Under the pieces are notes generated by a model, which saw only the letters and a list, made by a program, of their open reading frames with translations, did not search any database and had not been told where the DNA came from. Both the position numbers and the translations under genes were made by a program. Shown here one piece after another: positions 25,058-35,072 of a stretch of 64,000 nucleotides of DNA; the first letter of the stretch is position 1, and each line of letters opens with the position of its first letter. Source of the stretch: a bacterium (lineage in GTDB: Bacteria > Cyanobacteriota > Vampirovibrionia > Gastranaerophilales > Gastranaerophilaceae); assembly GCA_017470245.1 (NCBI GenBank), contig JAFUEV010000005.1:1-64000 (forward strand). Reading direction: 5' to 3'.

Positions 25058-25780
25058 ATGAAAGAAATATTATTAGAAACAAAAGATAAAGTTAAAATTG
25101 CTGTTAATTATTATGAAAATGGTTTTGATAATGTTGTTATAATCTCTCCCGGATGGTTTATGACAAAAGACAGTAAAAGTTTTAAAAATATTGCCGAGAT
25201 TTTTGTAAAATATTCTGATGTGTTGGTTCTTGATTATAGAGGACATGGAAAAAGCAGCGGGTTTTATACTTTTACAAGCAGAGAAGTTTTGGATATATTA
25301 ACGGTTATTCAATATGCTCACAAAAAGTATAAAAAAATATATTTAGCAGGTTTCTCTTTAGGGGCAGCATTAAGTCTTATTGCTGCATCAAAACGTAAAT
25401 ATATAGATAAAATTATAGTTGTTAGTGCTCCTTCGGATTTTAAAACAATAGAAAATCATTTTTGGCAAAAGGAAGCATGGCTTCCTACTTTCCAAAAATT
25501 TGAACCCAAAAGGTGGTTGTCTGTAAGACCGGGTTTAATAAATCTAAAGAAGATAAAGCCGATTGATATAGTGGATAAAATAGAATGTCCGATATTGTTT
25601 CTTGCAGGAGCAAAAGACCCTACGGTTTGTTATTGGCATACAGAAAGTCTATTTAATAAGGCAACGTGTAAAAAACGCTATGAGTTATTTTTAGATTGTT
25701 GCCATGCTGAAGATTTATATACACAAGCTCCTGAAAAATTCGTAAACTTATGTACAGAGTGGCTTTATAACAATAATTAA
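25058..25780 (+). CDS. Alpha/beta hydrolase family protein
   Basis: The 240-residue protein has the alpha/beta hydrolase fold order: DYRGHGKSSG near 59-68, nucleophile elbow GFSLG with Ser100, an acidic residue in AGAKDPT near 190 and the catalytic His in CCHAEDLY near 221. There is no signal peptide. The ATG at 25058 is preferred over 25037 because an AAAGGG site precedes only the former. Relatives include lysophospholipases and carboxylesterases; the substrate is not apparent. Confidence 0.82.
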   Translation: MKEILLETKDKVKIAVNYYENGFDNVVIISPGWFMTKDSKSFKNIAEIFVKYSDVLVLDYRGHGKSSGFYTFTSREVLDILTVIQYAHKKYKKIYLAGFSLGAALSLIAASKRKYIDKIIVVSAPSDFKTIENHFWQKEAWLPTFQKFEPKRWLSVRPGLINLKKIKPIDIVDKIECPILFLAGAKDPTVCYWHTESLFNKATCKKRYELFLDCCHAEDLYTQAPEKFVNLCTEWLYNNN

Positions 25781-25863
25781 TTTTTCATTAATATTTTAAA
25801 GAAAATAAAAATTACGTTGTATAAATATAGTAAATGAAGGTAGATTAAAAGGAGGAATTTTAT

Positions 25864-26151
25864 ATGGCTATAAGACCATTAGGTGACAAAATTGTTATTA
25901 AAGTTATTGAAGATGCTGAACAAACATCAGGCGGAATTTTTATACCTGACAGTGCAAAAGAAAAATCACAAAAAGGTAAAGTAATAGCTGTCGGCGAAGG
26001 TAAAATGAATGAAAAATCCGAAAGAGAACCAATGGATGTTAAAGTAGGTGAAGTTGTTTTATTTGCAAAATATGCAGGTACTGATGTTAAAATCGGTGAT
26101 GAAACATTAAAAATTATGTCTGTATCAGATGTTTTAGGCGTAATTGAATAA
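25864..26151 (+). CDS. groES: Co-chaperonin GroES
   Basis: The 95-residue protein has the full GroES sequence pattern: RPLGDKIVIKV at the start, the mobile loop EQTSGGIFIPD at about 18-28, and the EVVLFAKYAGTDVKI region. It caps the GroEL ring. GGAGG lies 7 nt before the ATG. groEL follows after 24 nt. No CIRCE operator (the HrcA site) is visible in the 83 nt upstream, so heat control must differ from the HrcA paradigm. Confidence 0.97.
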   Translation: MAIRPLGDKIVIKVIEDAEQTSGGIFIPDSAKEKSQKGKVIAVGEGKMNEKSEREPMDVKVGEVVLFAKYAGTDVKIGDETLKIMSVSDVLGVIE

Positions 26152-26154
26152 TAG

Positions 26155-27825
<1,671 letters not shown>

Positions 27826-27853
27826 TATTGCTCAAAAACAATAAATGCTTTGG

Positions 27854-27887
27854 AAAGAGAGATTGCATAAAAGTAATCTCTCTTTTT
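27854..27887 (+). terminator. Rho-independent terminator of groESL
   Basis: AAAGAGAGATT (27854-27864) pairs perfectly with AATCTCTCTTT (27875-27885) around a 10-nt loop, and the T-run continues to 27887. It begins 29 nt after the groEL stop. Confidence 0.9.
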
Positions 27888-27892
27888 AATTG

Positions 27893-28147
27893 TTAAATCA
27901 TAAAAAAGTTTAAATAAAAGAATAAATCATTATAATTACTTTTCTCATTCGGCTTCTCAAAAAAATATTTACTGTTTGGTTCTTTTTCTGAATTTTTAGT
28001 CATTTCTTCGATGATAAATTCTTCTTGTGATATTTCTTCTGCTTTTGATAAGTCTTCAATGGAACAGGCAAAACCTGTTTCGCAACCGATAACAGTATTT
28101 GTAGCATTGAGAAATATGATTAATAAACTAAAAAAAATATTAGTCAT
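27893..28147 (-). CDS. Small putative lipoprotein
   Basis: The 84-residue product has a hydrophobic N-terminus (about residues 4-20) followed by VIGC, a lipobox match with Cys22 as the possible lipidated residue. The mature part is acidic (many Glu) and then aromatic. GAAGGA precedes the ATG. The charged N-terminal region usually seen in signal peptides is absent, which weakens the lipoprotein call. It converges on groEL; the groESL terminator lies at its 3' end. Confidence 0.5.
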   Translation of the reverse strand: MTNIFFSLLIIFLNATNTVIGCETGFACSIEDLSKAEEISQEEFIIEEMTKNSEKEPNSKYFFEKPNEKSNYNDLFFYLNFFMI

Positions 28148-28297
28148 TTTACATTCCTTCTTTATATTGAATAGCCATATATCTATATTTTGAAGGATAA
28201 TGTAAAATTTTTCATTCTACGATATAATTATATATTTGACTGGCAATTAGTTTAATGTACAATAACCATGTTGCCGATATAATAAATTTTCTACATA

Positions 28298-29200
28298 ATG
28301 GCAAAAAATATTTTTTGGAGCTTTTTACCAAGTATGAATTCCCTATTAGAAGATGAATTAAATAAAAAGGATAAAATTTTAAAACCTGATTTTTCAACCA
28401 AGTCAGGCAGAGAGTTTCTTGCTATATATTTGTATTCAAAATTCAAACAAATTTTAGCTTATGATAAGACAAGTGAAACTCCGATATTTCAATATGTAAG
28501 CCCTGATTTTATGCCTAAATTTACGAAAAGATTAATTCATAATCCTGAAAAACATTTTTTAATAGGAATAAGCGGTGAATCAGCAAGCGGTAAAACAACA
28601 ATTTGTAATACAATTAAACTTGCAACAGAACGTTTAAATATGCCTATAGAAATTTTGAGTGCCGATAATTATTTCCGTGATATATCGGCACTTATTTCTA
28701 AACATGGTTCTTTTGATAAACTTTTAGCATCCGGTTATGATGTCGATTCCCCTGATAATTTTGATATGGAACAACTTTATAATGATTTATATGAACTTTC
28801 GCAAGGTAATGATGTAAAAATACCTCAATATCTGGTAAACGGTACAGGAATTGTTATTCCAAATGCTATACCTAAAAAGGCTCATAAAATAATTGTTGTT
28901 GAAGGAATGGCAACAATGTACGGTAAAGTTGCAGATTTATTTGATATTAAATTATATATTGATATCAAGCAGGAAATACAAGAAAAATGGTTTTTATACA
29001 GAGCTCAAACTTCAAGAAACCAAAATGAAGAAAACGCAAGAAAACAACTTGCTTATGTCCGTGAAGCATCAAAAAAATATATTCTTCCTAAGAAGGATAA
29101 TTCCGATATTATTCTAAATGGTGCAGCTTCATTGGATTATTTTGCTCAAATCATTGATTATATTTATACAATTACAAATAATTTTTCACAAACAGAATAG
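28298..29200 (+). CDS. Uridine kinase/phosphoribulokinase-family P-loop kinase
   Basis: The 300-residue protein has an N-terminal helical region of about 85 residues, then a P-loop GESASGKTT at 93-101, SADNYFRD near 126-133, the DSPDNFDMEQLY segment near 149, and VVEGMATMY near 205, which follow the uridine kinase pattern (nucleoside-site Asp-Asn-Tyr and a Walker-B-like VVEG). Uridine kinase makes UMP from uridine. The extra N-terminal part is not in E. coli Udk (213 residues), so a different small-molecule substrate is possible. A TATAAT lies 14 nt before the ATG. Confidence 0.78.
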   Translation: MAKNIFWSFLPSMNSLLEDELNKKDKILKPDFSTKSGREFLAIYLYSKFKQILAYDKTSETPIFQYVSPDFMPKFTKRLIHNPEKHFLIGISGESASGKTTICNTIKLATERLNMPIEILSADNYFRDISALISKHGSFDKLLASGYDVDSPDNFDMEQLYNDLYELSQGNDVKIPQYLVNGTGIVIPNAIPKKAHKIIVVEGMATMYGKVADLFDIKLYIDIKQEIQEKWFLYRAQTSRNQNEENARKQLAYVREASKKYILPKKDNSDIILNGAASLDYFAQIIDYIYTITNNFSQTE

Positions 29201-29252
29201 TTTTGAATTATCTGCTTGTAAAAAATATATTTTCTTTAAATTTTTATAAGGC

Positions 29253-29275
29253 AAAAACCCCTATTCTCATAAGGG
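29253..29275 (-). terminator. Rho-independent terminator of the 98-residue gene
   Basis: On the minus strand CCCTTAT and ATAGGGG pair (one G-U) around GAGA, and TTTTT follows. On the plus strand the arms contain a C-A mismatch, so it is directed at the minus-strand gene that stops at 29302. Confidence 0.65.
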
Positions 29276-29301
29276 CTTTATATATTATATGAAAAGAAGA
29301 A

Positions 29302-29598
29302 TTAATTAACTGCGGTTGGGTGTTTTTTTAATGGGGTTTTTGCAGCTATTTTTGTTAGTATAATGTTGGAAAGAGCACCAAATAAAGATATTGCAGCGAA
29401 CCCTGCAGCTGTTGCAAGAGCATATTCTTTTTTCCCGCCGCAACTTTTAACGCTTTGTATCATTTCATCTCTTTTGGCAAACCAAGATAAACCTGTTGCT
29501 ACAGTATAAACACTTGAACCTACCATAGCTCCTTTTATTGCAGGAGATAGTTTCCTCGGTTTATTTGAATGAATTGCATTTATTGCATTAATAGTCAT
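29302..29598 (-). CDS. Small membrane protein with N-terminal MTINAIN tag
   Basis: The 98-residue product begins MTINAINAIHSNKPRKLSP. Two moderately hydrophobic segments follow (about 22-39 and 59-84), with the KRDEMIQSVKSCGGKKEYA loop between them. The start resembles the M-x-I-x-x-I-N tag of the proteins at 13666 and 14214. AAGGA precedes the ATG and a terminator follows the stop, so it is a single-gene unit. No known domain is recognised. Confidence 0.6.
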   Translation of the reverse strand: MTINAINAIHSNKPRKLSPAIKGAMVGSSVYTVATGLSWFAKRDEMIQSVKSCGGKKEYALATAAGFAAISLFGALSNIILTKIAAKTPLKKHPTAVN

Positions 29599-29688
29599 CT
29601 CTATATCCTTTGCGTGTTATACCGTTTTTAAAATACAAAAAGAATTATTTTGTTATTATAGGATGTCTATCTTTACAAAAGTTTATAA

Positions 29689-30597
29689 TTAAATACCATA
29701 AAGGGATTGAATATGATTGCTCATCATTTCAATTGAATCAGTTTCTATGTTAAACCAGTATATATCTTTATTTGCTTTAAACCAGCTTATTTGACGTTTG
29801 GCATATCGTCTTGTATTTTGTTTTAAGAGTTCTGACATAGAGTAAAAATCTGTTTCGCCTTTTAAATACGGATAAATTTCTTGATAACCTATTGTAGAAA
29901 GTAATATTTTATTATTCCCATATTTTTGGAATAGACTTTTTGCTTCATCTATGAGTCCTTGTTCAAACATTAAGTCTGTTCTTTTATTTATGCGTTCATA
30001 TAAAAATTTTCTGTCTGAAGAATTTAAACCGAACCAAAGTGTAGTATATTCGGAATCTTTTTTCTTTTGTGCTTGGCTCATTGGTATACTTAGAGTAATA
30101 CATACTTCAAGTGCTCTAATTATTTTTACTCTGTTATTAAAATGAATTTTTTGTGCTAATTCATTGTCTAAAGTAAGTAGTTTGTTATATAGTTCTTCAT
30201 TTGATAATTTATCTAGTTCTTCTCTTAATTCATTATTAGGTGCTACTCTCGGCAAGTCAAAATCCTGAAGGAGAACTCTGAAATATAAACCGGTTCCTCC
30301 TGCAAGGATTGGAACCTTTCCTCTGTTTATAATTTCTTTAATCTTTATATTTGCTTCATCACAAAAATCTGCAACCGTATATTCTTTGGTTACATCTGTT
30401 ATATCTATTAGATGATGAGGTATTCCTTGTCTTTCTTCAATAGTTGGTTTAGCACTCCCGATATCAAGCTCTTTATATATTTGTCTTGAATCAACGGAGA
30501 TTATCTCACCGTTTAATTTCTTTGCTGTTTCAATTGCAAGACCTGTTTTACCCGATGAGCTCGGTCCTGTTATCGCTATTATTTTTTGTTTTTTCAT
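29689..30597 (-). CDS. miaA: tRNA dimethylallyltransferase
   Basis: The 302-residue enzyme adds a dimethylallyl group to A37 of tRNAs reading UNN codons. It has the P-loop GPSSSGKT at 11-18, VDSRQIYKELDIGSAKP at 35-51, AGGTGLYFRVLL near 100, and the tRNA-binding KRQISWFK near 271. The first 50 nt of the gene lie inside the end of the upstream membrane protein gene in another frame. The P-loop sits so close to the start that no later start is possible, so the overlap is real if both genes are. Confidence 0.96.
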   Translation of the reverse strand: MKKQKIIAITGPSSSGKTGLAIETAKKLNGEIISVDSRQIYKELDIGSAKPTIEERQGIPHHLIDITDVTKEYTVADFCDEANIKIKEIINRGKVPILAGGTGLYFRVLLQDFDLPRVAPNNELREELDKLSNEELYNKLLTLDNELAQKIHFNNRVKIIRALEVCITLSIPMSQAQKKKDSEYTTLWFGLNSSDRKFLYERINKRTDLMFEQGLIDEAKSLFQKYGNNKILLSTIGYQEIYPYLKGETDFYSMSELLKQNTRRYAKRQISWFKANKDIYWFNIETDSIEMMSNHIQSLYGI

Positions 30598-31402
30598 AGT
30601 ATATACAGAATACCAAAATCAAATAATATGTAAAATATATTGTTATTAATACAGTAACAATAAACATTGATATTGCATTTACTCCGATTAACATAGAAAT
30701 GAAGTTAATGAATATATATATAGCCTGAAGTAATAACATACTTACAATACATATCAATATATTTTTGAAAAAGAATATAATTGCTTTAAATATTGCTTTA
30801 ATAAAGTTTGTATTTTCAAAATAAATTGCAGCAGAGCTTAATACCATAAAGAAGTTTAGAACAACAGATACAGGATATAATGTTGCTACCCATTTCATAA
30901 ATGTTAATTGAGTATAAACGGGTATACTGTTTAAAATGTTTAGCTTCTCGGCATTTGAAGTAGCTTCATTATACTTTTGAATATCATATATAATTTCAGG
31001 TTTGCCGTATAAAACAAGGCATAATTTTGTTACTGCGAATATAACGACTGAGTATATTAGAAATAATATTATAAAACTTCCAAATAGTTTTAAAAAGTTA
31101 GCGCCGACGCCTTCAAAGAATTTTTTAAAATTGCTAATGGATTTTTCTGCAATTTCTTGAGGCGAATCATCTTTGTTATAACTGATAATTCCTTGTTTTA
31201 TTATATGAAACCAACCGGCACAATATGCTATAAACATAAAAATAAATGCAGTTAATAGTGATATTCTTGCAGGCATGAATATTGTTCTGCCGTTTAAAAA
31301 TATCAAAATTGACAATATAGTCAAAAAGAACAACAGTAATGGTTGTAAAAACAACGAATTATTTTTTAATATATTTACAGATTTTTTAAATATTCTTATC
31401 AT
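30548..31402 (-). CDS. Polytopic membrane protein upstream of miaA
   Basis: The 284-residue protein has about six hydrophobic segments, the first two at roughly residues 17-35 and 43-62. The architecture resembles uncharacterised YciC/DUF-type membrane proteins, but no signature was recognised. I chose the ATG at 31402 because an extended -10 box ends 6 nt upstream; the longer frame to 31420 would need translation of promoter sequence. Its last 16 codons overlap the miaA start out of frame, which should couple expression of the two genes. Confidence 0.7.
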   Translation of the reverse strand: MIRIFKKSVNILKNNSLFLQPLLLFFLTILSILIFLNGRTIFMPARISLLTAFIFMFIAYCAGWFHIIKQGIISYNKDDSPQEIAEKSISNFKKFFEGVGANFLKLFGSFIILFLIYSVVIFAVTKLCLVLYGKPEIIYDIQKYNEATSNAEKLNILNSIPVYTQLTFMKWVATLYPVSVVLNFFMVLSSAAIYFENTNFIKAIFKAIIFFFKNILICIVSMLLLQAIYIFINFISMLIGVNAISMFIVTVLITIYFTYYLILVFCIYYEKTKNNSDNRTELIG

Positions 31403-31408
31403 TCTTGA

Positions 31409-31417
31409 ATTATAGCA
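31409..31417 (-). promoter_or_regulatory. Extended -10 promoter of the membrane protein/miaA operon, likely leaderless
   Basis: On the minus strand TGcTATAAT is followed by 6 nt and the ATG at 31402. TTACAT stands 17 nt upstream of the hexamer as a possible -35. No ribosome binding site is present. Confidence 0.55.
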
Positions 31418-31553
31418 CAATCTAATAAAAGATGTAACAATATTTGATTTGTGAAATAAGTTTAATATTTTAGTAATGAAAAGTAATAATTATTAAAAAG
31501 AAAATGTGTTTCTGTTAAAATGTCATGAGTAAACAGTTATACGGATTGGGGTA

Positions 31554-32909
31554 ATGAAAGAAAGAATTGTACTTTTATCGATAATAGTATCACTGATAAT
31601 ACTCTTATATTTCTTTCAAAATCACATGAATACACCATGTGCATTTATGACAATACTTATTTTTATGGCACTTTATACGGCGTATATGCAGATTGCTTTT
31701 AAGCACAGAGTCAGAAAACAAAGAAAAAATCCGATTGAAAAGAATTATGAATATAAGCCATATATAAGTATAATGATACCTGCTCATAATGAAGCGGATG
31801 TTATAGCCGAAACAATAGAAAATATTGCAGCAATAGATTATCCTAAGTATGAATTTATTGTTATAGATGATAGAAGTACCGATAATACTTATGAAGTATT
31901 GAAAAAATTAAGCACAAAATATCCCAATATGAAATATTTTTCAAGAACAAAAGATGCATTTCCCGGTAAATCCGCAGTATTAAATGATGCATTGAAAATA
32001 GCAAAAGGTGAAGCTATCCTTGTTTTTGATGCGGATGCCAGAGTGAAACCTAATTTTATAAAAGAACTTGTTCCCGCTCTTGAACCTGTACAAGTTGGTG
32101 CAGTTCAGGCTCGTAAGGTAATTATAAACAGAGAACAAAATTTTTTGACACGCTGCCAAGATAATGAAATGGCTGTAGATACTCACTTTCAGGTTGGTCG
32201 TGATGCTGTAAAAGGTGCAGTTGAACTTAGAGGAAACGGAGAACTTATAAAAAGACAAGCTCTTGATGATGTTAACGGTTGGAATATATATACCATAACT
32301 GATGACCTTGATTTATCGACAAGACTACAAATAAAAGGATGGGACGTTCGTTTCTGTCCTGAAGTTTGTGTCTATGAAGAGGGTGTTCCATCTTATATCC
32401 CTCTATTAAAACAGAGAAGAAGATGGATTGAAGGAAGTATCCGCCGTTATCTTGAACATTTTTCCGAAGTTCTTACTTCAGGGGATATGTCTTTGCGTGT
32501 TAGTTTGGATATGACGGCATATATAACGGAATTTATTTTGCCTGTTTGGATGGTTTCTGAGGTTGCCATTCAGTCATACAGATTTATAAAAGATGACCAA
32601 AATTGGATTTTATCATCAATGGCACTATCAACATTGATGTGTTGTTTCTTTATTGTTGCATTATTCTATAGTCTTAGAAAATATGTAAAATTGAAACCTT
32701 TTGAAAATTTAATTCAGTCAGTAGAAACATCTCTATATATAGTTGTTTTATGGTTTCCTCTTGCTATATTTATTATTTTCAAAATAATATTTATGAAAAA
32801 TAATATGGACTGGGGAAAGACTAAGCACGGAACAACTACAATAAAAGAAAATAATATAAATAACAAAAATTTACAGGATAAAAAAGCCGAAGAATTAATA
32901 AAACTATAA
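31554..32909 (+). CDS. Family 2 processive-type glycosyltransferase, membrane-bound
   Basis: The 451-residue protein has two N-terminal membrane segments, then a GT2 catalytic domain with SIMIPAHNE at 72-80, VIDDRSTD near 103-110, the DxD motif at Asp159 and Asp161, TDD near 249, and QRRRW (Gln287, Arg290, Trp291). Three membrane segments follow near 325-350, 355-380 and 395-415. This is the layout of PgaC/BcsA-like synthases that polymerise and extrude a polysaccharide. No export partner lies next to it. The tail from about 425 is Asn/Lys-rich. GGGG precedes the ATG. Confidence 0.85.
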   Translation: MKERIVLLSIIVSLIILLYFFQNHMNTPCAFMTILIFMALYTAYMQIAFKHRVRKQRKNPIEKNYEYKPYISIMIPAHNEADVIAETIENIAAIDYPKYEFIVIDDRSTDNTYEVLKKLSTKYPNMKYFSRTKDAFPGKSAVLNDALKIAKGEAILVFDADARVKPNFIKELVPALEPVQVGAVQARKVIINREQNFLTRCQDNEMAVDTHFQVGRDAVKGAVELRGNGELIKRQALDDVNGWNIYTITDDLDLSTRLQIKGWDVRFCPEVCVYEEGVPSYIPLLKQRRRWIEGSIRRYLEHFSEVLTSGDMSLRVSLDMTAYITEFILPVWMVSEVAIQSYRFIKDDQNWILSSMALSTLMCCFFIVALFYSLRKYVKLKPFENLIQSVETSLYIVVLWFPLAIFIIFKIIFMKNNMDWGKTKHGTTTIKENNINNKNLQDKKAEELIKL

Positions 32910-32927
32910 GAAGGGAGAAAATATAAA

Positions 32928-34025
32928 GTGGATTTTACAACATTAACGGTTGAACTGTTAAAAGGTTTGAATCATATAACGGGAAGTTACGGGCTTGCAA
33001 TTATAGCTCTAACAATTATAGTAAGACTTTGTTTATGGCCATTAGGTATTTCTCAACAGCGTTCAATGCGTGCGATGCAAGTATTGCAGCCTAAAATGAA
33101 ACAGATACAGGACAGATACAAAAATGACCCTCAAATGATGCAGCAGAAAATGATGGAATTTTATAAAGAGCATAAATTTAATCCAATGTCCGGATGTTTG
33201 CCTCTTTTAATTCAAATGCCAATATTTATTCTTTTGTATGCTGCTTTAATCAGTCCTCAATTTATTCAAGAAGCAGGTAATTCTCACTTCTTGTTTATTG
33301 ACAGACTTGATAAAACCCTAAGTGCAGGTGCTTCTTATGATAATGCATTTAGTGTATCAAAAGGTGACAGATTTGTTGTTTATAAAAATGCTAAAATCTT
33401 TATTGGTGAAGAACCGATAGAAAAAAACAATATCATAAAGAAAAATGCTGTTGAAGTTCAAGGTGATATAAAAGCAGGTGAATCACTTGATTTAAAGATT
33501 AGCCTTGATGCTATCAACCTTAAATTTGATGAACTTTCAAATATAACTTCTGCTCAAATTGATATTCAAAATATGAAAACAAGAGAAGTTGAGACTGTTA
33601 ATTTTGAACGTCGAGATAACATACTTGCTGCATCTGTTCCTACAAATGCACCGCAAGAAACATTTAACTGGGATGTTCTTGTATTAATTTTATTATTTGC
33701 AGGTACTATGATTATTACTCAAAGAGTAATGATGGCTACAAATAAAAATACAAATCAAGATCCTATGCAGGCACAAATGCAAAAAATGATGGGAACAATG
33801 ATGCCTGTTATGATTATATTTATGTTTGTTATAGCTCCAATTCCTGCAGGGGTATTATTATATTTGGTTGTAAGTAATATCTTCCAGGTTGTTCAAACCG
33901 TAGTTATAAATAAACAAATTGAAGCTGAAGAAAATTTAAAACACGGTGTATCCGCTAAAGATATTTCAAATGCAAAAACAATAAAACCAATTGAAACAAA
34001 GACAATAGAAACAGATAAAAAATAA
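32928..34025 (+). CDS. yidC: Membrane protein insertase YidC/Oxa1 family
   Basis: The 365-residue insertase starts with GTG behind AAGGGAG. It lacks the first helix and large P1 domain of proteobacterial YidC and starts at the conserved core: a helix with the hydrophilic-groove Arg (LTIIVRLCLWPL), the cytoplasmic hairpin (QRSMRAMQVLQPKMK...), PMSGCLPLLIQMPIF, and the last helices ending in YLVVSNIFQVVQT. About 115 residues (roughly 128-242) rich in strands are inserted in the external loop after the PLLIQMP helix. It inserts and folds inner-membrane proteins. Its stop overlaps the queA start by 1 nt. Confidence 0.93.
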   Translation: MDFTTLTVELLKGLNHITGSYGLAIIALTIIVRLCLWPLGISQQRSMRAMQVLQPKMKQIQDRYKNDPQMMQQKMMEFYKEHKFNPMSGCLPLLIQMPIFILLYAALISPQFIQEAGNSHFLFIDRLDKTLSAGASYDNAFSVSKGDRFVVYKNAKIFIGEEPIEKNNIIKKNAVEVQGDIKAGESLDLKISLDAINLKFDELSNITSAQIDIQNMKTREVETVNFERRDNILAASVPTNAPQETFNWDVLVLILLFAGTMIITQRVMMATNKNTNQDPMQAQMQKMMGTMMPVMIIFMFVIAPIPAGVLLYLVVSNIFQVVQTVVINKQIEAEENLKHGVSAKDISNAKTIKPIETKTIETDKK

Positions 34026-35062
34026 TGTTACTTGAAGAATTCAATTATGAATTACCTGAAGAATTAATTGCTCAAGTACCGGCAGAGAAAAGAGAAATGT
34101 CTAAAATGCTGGTACTTGACAGGTTTAATCATTCTTTGGAACATAGACATTTTTCTGATATAACTGATTACCTTACAGAAAATGATTTGCTTGTGTTAAA
34201 TAATACAAAGGTTATACCTGCAAGGTTGTATGCTTATAAGGATACAGGGGCTTTTATTGAAGTTTTTTTAGTTCGTGAAACAAAAAAAGATGTTTGGGTT
34301 GCACTTATAAAACCATCTAAGCGTGTAAAACCAGGTATGATATTGAAAGTATCTGATGAACTTTCTGTTGAAATATTGGAAAAAGATGAAGATAAGTGGT
34401 TAGTACATTTATTGTACGATGGAAATATCTTTGAAGTGTTGGATAGAGTTGGACATATTCCTTTACCTCCATATATTGAACGTAAAATGACAAATGATGA
34501 GTATGAACATTTGGATTTTGACAGATATCAGACTGTATATGCGCAAAAAGAAGGAGCTGTTGCCGCACCGACTGCAGGACTTCATTTCACAAAAGAAATC
34601 CTTGAAAAACTTCAACAACAAGGAACAGAACATTGCTTTGTAACTTTAAATGTCGGGCTTGGTACATTTAAACCTGTTAAATGTGAAAATATTTTGGAAC
34701 ATAAAATGGATTCAGAGTCCTTTGAAATAACAGAAGAATCTGCACAAATAATAAATCGAGCAAAAAAACAAGGGAAAAATATTGTTGCTGTTGGAACTAC
34801 TTCTGTTAGAACGCTTGAAACAGTTATGAATAAATACGGAAAAATAATTCCCATAAAGGATAGCAGTGAGTTGTTTATATATCCCGGATATGAATTTAAA
34901 ATTGTAGACAAATTGATTACTAATTTTCATTTACCGAAGTCAACTTTATTAATGTTGGTAAGTGCTTTAGCGGGCAAAGATTTTATTTTTAAAGCATATA
35001 AAGAAGCGATAGAAAATAGGTACAGGTTTTACAGTTACGGTGATTGTATGTTAATTAAGTAG
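34025..35062 (+). CDS. queA: S-adenosylmethionine:tRNA ribosyltransferase-isomerase
   Basis: The 345-residue enzyme transfers the ribosyl part of SAM to preQ1 in tRNA, making epoxyqueuosine. Family segments are evident: DYELPEELIAQ-like start, VLNNTKVIPARLYA near 58, EVFLVRE near 80, YQTVYAQKEGAVAAPTAGLHF near 170 and FHLPKSTLLMLVSAL near 303. It starts on the TAATG overlap with yidC. No tgt or queC-F gene is in the window. The combination with yidC is a plausible two-gene transcriptional unit. Confidence 0.96.
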   Translation: MLLEEFNYELPEELIAQVPAEKREMSKMLVLDRFNHSLEHRHFSDITDYLTENDLLVLNNTKVIPARLYAYKDTGAFIEVFLVRETKKDVWVALIKPSKRVKPGMILKVSDELSVEILEKDEDKWLVHLLYDGNIFEVLDRVGHIPLPPYIERKMTNDEYEHLDFDRYQTVYAQKEGAVAAPTAGLHFTKEILEKLQQQGTEHCFVTLNVGLGTFKPVKCENILEHKMDSESFEITEESAQIINRAKKQGKNIVAVGTTSVRTLETVMNKYGKIIPIKDSSELFIYPGYEFKIVDKLITNFHLPKSTLLMLVSALAGKDFIFKAYKEAIENRYRFYSYGDCMLIK

Positions 35063-35072
35063 GGATAAATTA

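Noticed and set aside
25781-25863. A CIRCE (HrcA) operator before groES
   Set aside because: I looked for the TTAGCACTC/GAGTGCTAA inverted repeat in the 83 nt upstream and did not find it or a close variant.
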